The notes beneath the pieces are model-generated. The model did not search any database. It was given only the letters and a program-made list of their open reading frames with translations, and was not told where the DNA came from. This document shows positions 1 to 9,900 of a DNA stretch of 64,000 nucleotides, piece by piece. The translations under genes and the position numbers were made by a program. The DNA comes from Nematostella vectensis. Lineage: Eukaryota > Cnidaria > Anthozoa > Actiniaria > Edwardsiidae. The DNA is taken from NCBI RefSeq assembly GCF_932526225.1, contig NC_064034.1, forward strand, positions 4,450,001 to 4,514,000, written 5' to 3'. Numbering within the stretch: the first letter of the stretch is position 1; the number at the start of each line of letters is the position of its first letter.

Positions 1-870
1 ATACATTAGGTTGCGAGGACGGAATCAATTTTTAATGAGGGTCACTCTCGAGAAAACTCAGCGCTCGGCAGGCTTAATTTATCTTGGGGATTTCCCATTA
101 AGCTCTTTGTCAGCGCGTTTCTACTACTCCAAGAACCAAGCCAGACATCGCAATGAACGGAGAATGGACCGCGACTTGAAACTACGACCAGGGGAGGGGA
201 GGGTGCGCATGGCATTGGCCAACCTTACAACCTTGCGGATATCCATTCACGACTCACTAATTAGGGGTACCAGCATTGAATTTAGAAAATAAAAGTTTTT
301 AACCAACCGCTAACGAATCCCATCGAGGCAAATCAGTATATTGCACTGCAGGCAAGTAGAGATTTTTCTTGACATTAATTTTCAAAGCGTAACGGTCTTA
401 ATATCTTTAGTTTTTCCAAACAAGCGGAGGGTCACAGGGAGTTTTTATCAATCAGGGAACACAGTGGTCGCTAGCGATAGACAGCCACCAATTGAATCCT
501 TCAAGCCAGCAATAAAATATTAAATACTTGAAAGATAAACTTACACACTCAACGCAAATGTGTCAATTACAGAGGTTGAACAATAGGAAAACCAGGACAA
601 GGACGCAAAGAATCGCGCTCCAGCCGAACACAATACGCGTGAATAATTCCATTGGATCAAACGGCTTTAAATATTTAACAGCCGGTGAATCCACAGAAAG
701 CGAGCTTGTGACCGCGACGCTGAGCTCCGTGCTACGATCACATACCTGGCTTATTAAACGCGAAGTTCGGCCGATATTCTTTAATCCCAGTGCATTATTG
801 GTGAAGTGCGGCGGTGATCAAGTGAAGTAACAAGACCCTGAAGCCGCGGGTTAGCGGTGAGGAGCAGGAC
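1..870. other. intergenic region upstream of RSPH1
   Basis: Apart from the possible small membrane peptide, I see no exon with recognisable protein content here. The last 100 bases before 871 should hold the RSPH1 5' UTR and promoter, but I see no clear TATA box. Confidence 0.4.
563..652 (-). CDS. possible 29-residue single-pass membrane peptide or terminal exon
   Basis: A short open frame on the minus strand encodes 29 residues, starting at an ATG at 652. It begins MELFTRIVF and contains a run of about 18 hydrophobic residues (ILCVLVLVFLLFN), so it reads as one transmembrane segment near the C terminus. The frame stays open upstream to about position 805 without another ATG, so this could also be the last exon of a longer protein. 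It lies upstream of RSPH1 and points away from it. I do not recognise a family. It could be chance in AT-rich intergenic DNA. Confidence 0.2.
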   Translation of the reverse strand: MELFTRIVFGWSAILCVLVLVFLLFNLCN

Positions 871-2705
871 ATGGATCCATTACACGAATCCGATGAGGAG
901 GCGTACTCTGACAGCGAAACCATGCCGTATTTATACGAAGGAGATCGCAACGAGCAAGGAGAAAGGCACGGCAAGGGAAAAGCCCGCCTGCCTAACGGAG
1001 ATGCCTACGAGGGAGAGTACAGGAATGGCTACAGACACGGCTTTGGCAAATACGTCTTCAAAAAAGTGAAGGGGAAATCCCGCAGTGCGTGCTACATCGG
1101 TTACTACGAGAAAAATAAGAAGAACGGACAAGGGACGTTTTTGTACCCTGATGGGGCTAAATACGAGGGGAGCTGGAAGGATGACCTCAGACAGGGCTTT
1201 GGGACGTATTATTATACAAACGCGGATACGTACCGCGGGGAGTGGGATAAAGACCGGCGGAACGGACATGGGACGTACACTTACGCGGCTAGCGGTATGG
1301 TGTACGAGGGCCAATGGGTCGAGGGCAAGAGATCAGGTGAGGGCAGCGCAAAATAGCGCGAGAGGGATAGCAGTGTATATATCACAATGAGGCGTGTTTG
1401 AGACTAATGGGTGGTACGGCACATGTAAAATAGCTTTTGAAATAGTCAGGCGTATAGCTAAAATTTAAAACAGTGGTGATGGTGAGTAGGGGAAGGGGGT
1501 TGAAGCATTAAAAAAAATCTGGAGCGTATATGGAAACTTGAGAGTGTACAAGGACAACATTTACTGTCTGAAAAAAATATTTATTTACAAAACATGAAGA
1601 CATTTAGCTAAACAAAAAACCTGCGCTTCAAAACTGGGGAGATTTTTTTTAAGTTTAAAAACGGAATGAAAATATGTCTTTTTTTAATCAGTCAGTAAAA
1701 AGTAATGGTACAAAAAGACAATTTTTTATTAGATTAACTCGGGGTGGTTGAGTTGGTGCCGATAAGCTGATAACAAGTCCTTCTATGAGTGGACGCATCG
1801 CGAGCTTTTAGCGTAATCATACCGCGGCAGATTTACATTTACGTCTGCGTGCCTTCTCACTTGCTTAACAAAAATATAAATTATGTGAACATTTAAGTAT
1901 ATTGAATCGAACTCAAAGCTAAAAAGAAATTAAAAATAAAAATGGAATAAAGTATCACTTGAACCAATTGTCTAAAACACGACAAAAAAGCCCGATCTCT
2001 ACAATTATCGATACATTCTTTTGCTGTGAACTTGAAGAAAGGAGAGTGATGAAGAATGTGTGATAGAGTGACAGGGAAAAAGCGGTGAACTCTGGAGCTA
2101 CATCCTACTGCTTTTAGAATAATTATGACCTCCAGTTTTATACAAATTGCAAGCACTATAACATATTCAAAGGGGCATTTGCACAGTAATTAAGAAAGCT
2201 TGGGAAACTTAGAATCACCTTATAAACAGAGTGGAACTACTTCGTTATATTATAGATAACATATAGTTTACTAACTCTTTGACAGCCTGTAAGGACACCA
2301 AAACGCTCTCTTCAACTCTGGCAAAATAGCCCTTTTCACTCACACAAATTTCTCTCCAAACCACCTGAAATGCATTTTTAATTCATCCAATGAAAAGCGC
2401 GCGTTTCACGTGATCTTGCATTTTCAGGTCGAGGCAAGCTGACGTTCGGCAAGCAGTGCTACATCGGCAACTTTCACGATGACAAGATGCTGGGGCCTGG
2501 GACCTACATCTTCCCCAACGGCTCCCAGCAGCACGGCGAATACGTAATCGTGGAAGAGGAGATCGAGAACGGCACGGAGTCCCCAGGGAGGGAGGGAGAG
2601 GAGGACAAAAGCACGCGGACGAAACAACTCAAGCTCAAGTGGATTAGCCATGGGGGGGTGCACCCTCCTATCACGGCCACCAAGAAAGAGACGACAGTAA
2701 ACTAA
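871..2705 (+). CDS. RSPH1: radial spoke head protein 1 (MORN-repeat protein)
   Basis: Two exons, 871-1336 and 2428-2705, encode about 247 residues. The donor at 1337 (GTGAGG) and the acceptor ending at 2427 (TTTTCAG) join in phase and complete a glycine codon. The protein has an acidic N terminus followed by at least five MORN repeats (for example [37 protein letters not shown]) and a last repeat across the splice ([10 protein letters not shown]). The order and the phrase [14 protein letters not shown] closely match vertebrate RSPH1, a component of the radial spoke head of motile 9+2 cilia and sperm flagella, where MORN repeats serve in protein interaction. The protein is shorter than human RSPH1 (about 309 residues) because the acidic C-terminal tail is reduced. 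The start is the first ATG before the MORN block. The stop lies just inside the first copy of a downstream tandem repeat. Confidence 0.9.
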
Positions 2706-2950
2706 CGACAGGGGAAGGCTGGGGAACCTGCTTTAAGCGGACAGGGAAAACACAGGGCATGGCTTGGGACAAAGATCATTCTACTAACGACAGGGGAAGG
2801 CTGGAGAACCTGCTTAAAGCGGACAGGGAAGAACACAGGGCATGGCTAGGGACAAAGATCATTCTACGAACGACAGGAGAAGGCAGGGGAACCTGCTTAA
2901 AGCGGACAGGGAAGACCACAGGGCATGGCTAGGTACAAATATCATTCTAC
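2703..2950 (+). repeat. 82-83 bp tandem repeat, three copies, in the RSPH1 3' flank
   Basis: Three near-identical units begin at about 2703, 2785 and 2868. Each contains CGACAGGGGAAGGCTGG or a close variant, then a GCGGACAGGGAA block and a GGGCATGGCT block. The first unit overlaps the RSPH1 stop codon, so the array is probably transcribed as 3' UTR. Confidence 0.85.
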
Positions 2951-3731
2951 CGTTAGCTGATTTAAAGCGGACAGCTCTTTCATGGTTAGACTTCGTGGGC
3001 GCAAGAGCCCTTGAACTCCCTGTGTGTTTATTATCTGAGACGTCTCTACCGCCTTTTTTAATTCTCTTTAATTCATAATGTAGTTTAGGGGTAAAATGCA
3101 TGATGTTTCAATTTTGTAAATAGTATAGCTCAAGGTTTTTATATCAAACTTCAAGAACCGACTTCGAGTCTTGATTATCCATTAAAAATTACTACAGAAA
3201 AGCAGTACTACTTTGCGTGCAGTACTTGATGAGAACAGCGTGCATTTTCGGCAGATCTTCTGGTTGATACGACATATGCGCGTAGCCGGGACATACTTTA
3301 GGGGGAGGGGGTAGTAATACATCTTTTGTTCACTGCGCCGACCCTAGCTTCGTGCCTGACTATCATCTTACCTCCTGAAGACCAAACGAACAGATTCCAT
3401 GGAGAAAGTCTTGACGCGCCTCCTTGGTCACACACGTCACGGGGGTGTCACCTAGCGCATGCAAGACCTTGGAAAGAGACAAGTGTTAGAATCGCAGGGA
3501 GATCAAAAGACATCAGAAGACATAACGCGAGCTCAGGGTATCACCGAGCGCATGCAAGACCTTGTAAAGAGACAAGTGTTGGTTAGGGAGGGGAACACTT
3601 GCTACACAGGCTATTCAAAGGCTCTTATTCGCTCTCATTACATAAAATGTGAGCAAAAAGAGTAAAATGTAAGAAGCTGTGTTCACCAGCATGTGAGTCT
3701 AACAATCTCTAAAGTGCAATACGCGGGCGCG
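2951..3731. other. intergenic between convergent RSPH1 and CCDC17
   Basis: No recognisable gene. A diverged direct duplication of roughly 50 bp occurs at about 3446-3487 and 3541-3582, sharing AGCGCATGCAAGACCTTG and AAAGAGACAAGTGTT. The short open frames through it carry no recognisable domain. Confidence 0.4.
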
Positions 3732-3892
3732 CATCCTCGACGACCCAGGGCAACGGGGAGACCGGAAGCGGGATTACTGTACTTCCTGTACTTCCTCCCA
3801 CTTCCGGTCTCCGCGTCGCCCTGGGGGAGACCGGAAGCGGGAGTACTTCCTCCCACTTCCGGTCCCCGCGTCGCCCTGGGTCCCCGAGGATG
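3732..3892. repeat. foldback (inverted) repeat
   Basis: The outer arms are CATCCTCG...ACCCAGGGC on the left and GCCCTGGGTCCCCGAGGATG on the right. Nested inside, GGGAGACCGGAAGCGGGA pairs with TCCCACTTCCGGTCTCC, and this inner block occurs twice. The whole 160 bp can fold into an extended hairpin. It lies just beyond the CCDC17 stop codon and may form part of its 3' UTR, or it may be a small foldback transposon remnant. Confidence 0.7.
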
Positions 3893-3910
3893 GCGAGCGT
3901 GATGAAAAAG

Positions 3911-6900
3911 TTAGTGGCAATTTGTAGATACCTCTCCGCTGTGCTGGTTGTACGCCGTTATCTTGATCCTCGCCTCTCCACCTATCGCATCGTACAACTG
4001 GTCCACCTGGAATCCCAGCAGTGACGGGTCCCCGGGTGTGGCACTGCCGCAAGAAATGCTCGTTAATCGCATTGAAATTGAAGACATCGAGTCGAATGGC
4101 GCCAGAAGCTCAGTTTAAGCGCATTCAAAGTTAAGTCATGGGCCGCGTGCAACCAGAGAGGCAGGCAAGGTGCATTCAAATGAAGTCGTGATTCGAGTCT
4201 TGACAATTTGTAGTTCCAGAAAATATCCATACCCCCCTATTGAGAGGTCGGAGGTATGACCCCCCACCCCTCTGGAATTTCCAACCCCCTGGCAAAATAT
4301 GAATACAGTAAATGTTGAGGAAAAAAGGCATTCTCCCCCCCTCCCCTCTGGAAATTCCTTGGCGTTTGAACCTCCCTCCCCCCCCCCCCAGGAATTTCCA
4401 ATCCCCTCAATGGGGGGGTGGGGGGATATGGATATTTTCTGGAACTACTCAATATAAGTAAAAAGAAATCTTAAAGAAGGCAAGTCACGCCGCCATTCAA
4501 TACTCCCGCTCAATTCCGAGTCAAACAAAGAATCCATTTCCATCGGCTAATTCAAGCGAGAATCCAAAATATTTTCAATGAAATATCGTCAATAACGTGT
4601 CAGCCTTCATTCGTAGATTATTATTTTGAAGTTTCCTTTTAAATAACCGTTGTATTTCATTGATAAACAATAACAAAGAAGTGGTTGAACGACATTCTTC
4701 AAGCGTAGTCAAAAGAATTGCTAGATTCGAGGAGTACGAAGAGTTTAAGACTCAGCGCAAAATTCTTCGAACAGGGGTAAAAATTCGGTGGATAATACAT
4801 GATGTACCTGCGTACTGAGGCAAGTGACTCCGCCCCTGGCGTGTCCGGTGGGGGAGGAACTGAGGGGGGAGGTACCGGTGGATGGATGGTTGTCGCAGCA
4901 GTCAGCGGTGGCTGTAGTCTGTTACCAGCGAAGGTGTTATAAGCTACAGGGTTCTCCTACAAGGATTGAGAAATTCAAACAGGTACAATTTAGTCAGATG
5001 AAATTTTCCTGAAATTAGAACGCATATTATGTGTAGTGTGACGTGTTGTTTATAAGTATAACGTGTATGACCGTACAGTTTGTGTAGTGGGCTATGTGTA
5101 TAACATGTGTATGACTATATTTTTTATTGTGTGACGAGTTGTGTAAGTGCGTAACAGGACTGTAGGGACTCACCATTGGAGGAAACTTATACAAGTATTG
5201 CTGAACCGGTTCAGGAGTCAGGGCTTCTTCAGCTCTGATGTCACGCGCATTCACTAATCGGATAAAGAGCTCAGATGCGCCAGCCTAGACAAGACACACA
5301 GTACTTGAAGTTAGCAGATATGCATTATATTGGTGAGGTGAGAAGGCAGGGCAGTCGGGAAGTCCCTGGCACTACCAGGCGTAGTGTTATTTGTCCAGGT
5401 AATGGTCCTCTACAACTCTCTATTCCCGTAAGAACTTACCATGGTTTACCTGTGGAATCCTGTTCAACTCATACTGTAGGTGTTTAGGTATGTCTTTATT
5501 GGTCTACCTGTGGAATCCTGTTCAACTCGTAGGTGTCTAGGTATGTCTTTATTGGTCTACCTTTGGAATACTGTTCAACTCATAGGTGTTTAGGTATGTC
5601 TTTATTGGTCTTCCTGTGGAATCCTGTTCAAATCGTAGGTGTTCAGGTAAGTTGTTATTGGTCTACCTGTGGAATCCTGTTCAACTCGTAGGTGTTCAGG
5701 TAAGTTGTCATTGGTCTACCTGTGGAATCCTGTTCAACTCGTAGGTGTTTAAGTATGTTTTTATTGGCGGGACACGAAATGGGATTTTCCACCTGAGGAT
5801 CAGAAAAGAAAATCAGTTTATCACCAAGGAAATATCACATATTTGCCCATTTATAAGGCACCATTATATATGAGAGGCACAGGGGTCTTCAATGATTACA
5901 TAAATTCAGCTTATTTTTTGGTAATTATGTGGATTAAAATGACAAATATTACCAGGTTTACCAGTTCATATCTGAAATACAAACGTGAAAAAACTACCTG
6001 CCGCTGATCAGCCTATCACTGGCATCAAATAGGTTCATCTTGGCCCAGCCACGTGAGAACAGCTTGCCAGAGTCCTCAGGGTCTGTGGTATTGTTGGCCT
6101 GTAGTTCTACCACTACACTTAAAGTGGGGAGTGGGGCACATCTGTAATAAAACTCTTATAAGAGAGTGCAGTTTTGTGCTAAGTTGAACAGACTGGTGTC
6201 CATCAGAGATGTGCTGGGTGATGAATATAGCATGTACCAGGCATGTGATTTCTACAGCAACCATTCAAAGAGGTGTGGTGATCGCCATACTTACTTGGGG
6301 AAGGGGTGGGTTGCACCAAGTACAGAGACCCCTCCAGGTGGAACATTGTGTGTTGCTGAGAGGTGTGTTAGATGATGGGTGTGGCTATCACCATACTTAC
6401 TTGGGGAAGGGGTGGGTTGCACCAAGTACAGAGACCCCTCCAGGTGGAACATTGTGTGTTGCTGAGGGGTGTGTTAGATAATGGGTGTGGCTATTACCAT
6501 ACTTACTTGGGGAAGGGGTGGGTTACACCAAGTACAGAGACCCCTCCAGGTGGAACATTGTGTGTTGCTGAGAGGTGTGTTAGATGATGGGTGTGGCTAT
6601 TACCATACTTACTTGGGGAAGGGGTGGGTTGCACCAAGTAAAGAGACCCCTCCAGGTGGAACATTGTGTGTTGCTGAGGGGTGTGTTAGATGATGGGTGT
6701 GGCTATTACCATACTTACTTGGGGAAGGGGCGGGTTGCACCAAGTACAGAGACCCCTCCAGGTGGAACATTGTGTGTTGCTGAGAGGTGTGTTAGATGAT
6801 GGGTGTGGCTATTACCATACTTACTTGGGGAAGGGGCGGGTTGCACCAAGTACAGAGACCCCTCCAGGTGGGACATTGTGTGTTCCTGAGGGGTGTGTTA

Positions 6901-9900
6901 GATGATGGATGTGGCTATTACCATACTTACTTGGGGAAGGGGTGGGTTGCACCAAGTACAGAGACCCCTCCAGGTGGAACATTGTGTGTTGCTGAGAGGT
7001 GTGTTAGATGATGGGTGTGGTGATCGCCATACTTACTTGGGGAAGGGGTGGGTTGCACCAAGTACAGCAACCCCTCCAGCTGGTACAGATGGGTGCTGCT
7101 GAGTTGTAAGCTGGGTGACTGATGTCGTAGGCAGCACCTTGACATCCGATATCAAATCTGTGCCATTGTATATTCCGACTGCAAGACGGCACTTGGTGTG
7201 TGTTGATGACAAGCCAAGGATGAAGTCCCAGAACACAGAGAAACCAGCACTGCAAACCACCAAGTTACATAGGAATACAGTTTAAAGTACACTACCTTGT
7301 ACTTAAAAAAAAGGGGTAACATTGCTCAGAAAAAAAAAGCAACAACATAACATCTAGAACTAGAGTGTTACTTTTTCAAAAGGGAATACGTGATAATAAT
7401 AAAGATGAATTTTTTTTACTTATTATAGCATGAAATCCATTATGTCTGTCTGATGTGATTGACCACATATTAAAACAACAAGCATACTTTTAATCTGCAT
7501 TAGATAATCACCTTGGATCATAGCAAAATCTCATATTCTAACACTAAACTTACTAAAGTATGTACTAATACAACATTACCTTGGGTCGTATGGACTGGGG
7601 AGTAAATTCTTTTCCATTCCACTTGTAGTCATCATGAAGGGAGTCTCATAATTCTGTTATGTGAAAATATGTTTCAGCTTTTCCTTTCCAACAAAATATA
7701 CCCAGGCCTTTATCAGGTTCACTACCATACAGTATATAGTACCACACCGTATTCGTACATCTACCATGAAAAGTATAACTACTATACAATTATTTATTAT
7801 GTATACATTGCACTCTCCTGGTGAAATCATTTAGACCATTATTTCACAGCTTGTCTACAGATTGTATGTGGTAGTGGCATGCATCTGTTTTGTCATTTCA
7901 ATACTGCTTAACTGTCTGTCTGGGTGTGGTGTTAAGCATTTACCTGTTTTTCAGTGTCCGCCTTATCGTCTCTCATCTGCTGCAACTCTCTCTTCATGCG
8001 CTCAATCTCAGTCATCTGCTTAAGAAGCTCACTCTCATGTCGAAGTGCTGTCATCTTTTCTAGATGCTCTGCCTTCAGCTGGCGGAACTCAGGACTCAGG
8101 TCTTAAAAACAAAACAGGTCAACATAAACCATGGTGTAAGCAATTCATTTAAGTACTTCTAAACCTTGATAAATCAAAAGTACTAAGTTAGAAACACGCA
8201 TGTAGATCAGTATTACCTGGAGACTTTGAATGGGTAGTTTGACCTTGTCTTTCAGACTAAAATAGATAAAAATGACCTCTAAGGGATCTTGTAAAGTTAA
8301 AAAATAAAAAAGAGGTGTCCCCACCACCTATCCCCTTATCCAATTTGTATTTTTGGAATGACCATCCATATAGTGCTACAGTACATGTTCACAAACTGTT
8401 CGTGGTGTGAGCTTTTGCATCATCCTATCCAGTACTCCTAGGTCCAATTTGATGGACACCATAATGGCTAGCTTTTTTTTCTCTTCTCAATATGAATTCT
8501 CTTTGTTTGTGTTTTTTTTTTTTTTGCTTTCAAATGGCAATGATAATAAAATAAGCACCTTTTATCGTTCGTATTTTTTTCCAAGATGGCCTTGACCCAC
8601 CCATGAACGTTTCTCCGATTTTTTAAATTTAATTAACTTTACAAAGACCCCTTAATCAGTACTTAAATTTTATGCACAGTACACACGTTACTGTATTTTT
8701 GGTTGAGTTATGTTGAAAGATGCACTTGTTCTCCTTACACCAGGGCTTAAGGATGCCCAGCATTTATTAGCATGAACTTTGATCAGCCCGGTACACTGTA
8801 CAATACCCTGATCATCTGGAGTTCCTGCTCTAGCCTCTGATTGGCAAGATGGTATGCCATTATTTGCTGCTGAAGAACAGGGTCCATTGCTGCTGTAAAA
8901 GAATAATTATACTTTATACTTTAGTACAGTTGTTTATGTGTTTTTGTGGATTATTTGTGGACACAACTTGTAACAAAACCAGTAACTGTGTTGTTGATAC
9001 ACCCCTAGAACTGTTTGAACATATCATTGGTCACTTGTTGTACAAGGGTAAGGTAGCTCACCTGGCCTTTGTGTTGCCCTGACCTGCTGTGCTTCCATCT
9101 CAAGTCTCTGGATCTGTGAGAGTAGGACTGGGTCATTCCCCCCAGCATGAAGATAGGATGCTCTTAATGCACTGGAAATAAGAAGAAAATATCAAATTAC
9201 TAGCATACTGTAATTATTGTAGTTATTGCCATAACAAAGATGTCAGTCTGTCAGGATAATACTTCTGGCTGACTATAATATCTCTGGGTGGGAAGTTGAA
9301 GCTCCCCCAGAAAATAGCCTGGTTATTCATGAGGATTATCCCAATGGTTATGTGTAGAGTAATAAAGTTTAGTGGAAATACTGTCTGACAATGGTGTCTG
9401 ATATTGTGATCATACAATAGTTGTTCTTATCTAAAGTATGCATTAGTTATAGCAGTAAAATACTAGTAAAATCTAAATACTATTCTACCACTACCAATCT
9501 AGCACCTACTCACTTGAGTTCAGTAAGTACATCTGTCTGACTACTCTGGAAGGCTAGGTGATGCTGTGAGGGAATTCCAAAGGTTGAATGATACACTTGA
9601 GCCATGGGAAGAGATTCCTTGCTTGGGTTGAAGGGCACAATCTCAGCTGTTAAGATTCAAAAGCCTCAGGACAAACCATGGGTTATTTACTTTATCTATA
9701 CCACCTTAATCACGACGTGTTCATCACCTTAATCATGACGTGTTCATTCAGTGTTTTTCACTCTAATTTTGATTAAAAAGGGTCACCATTTTAAGCATTA
9801 CAACATCATACTGCATGCTCCCTAAGAGATTGGATTGGCTCCTTGATTAGTATGCAGACTATAATAGTTATTTGAGAACAATGAAAATATTAAGGAAAAA

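Noticed and set aside
4808-4918. Alternative CCDC17 exon 19 starting at 4918
   Set aside because: It would also be open in phase, but it leads the next exon into a frame without the conserved-looking GFQVDQLYDAIGGEARIKI segment. The acceptor at 4912 gives a proline-rich frame and correct phase.
6209-7102. Series of overlapping 70-residue plus-strand frames repeated every 106 bp
   Set aside because: They are antisense shadows of the CCDC17 exon 15 repeat; the minus-strand exon has clear family similarity and splice signals.
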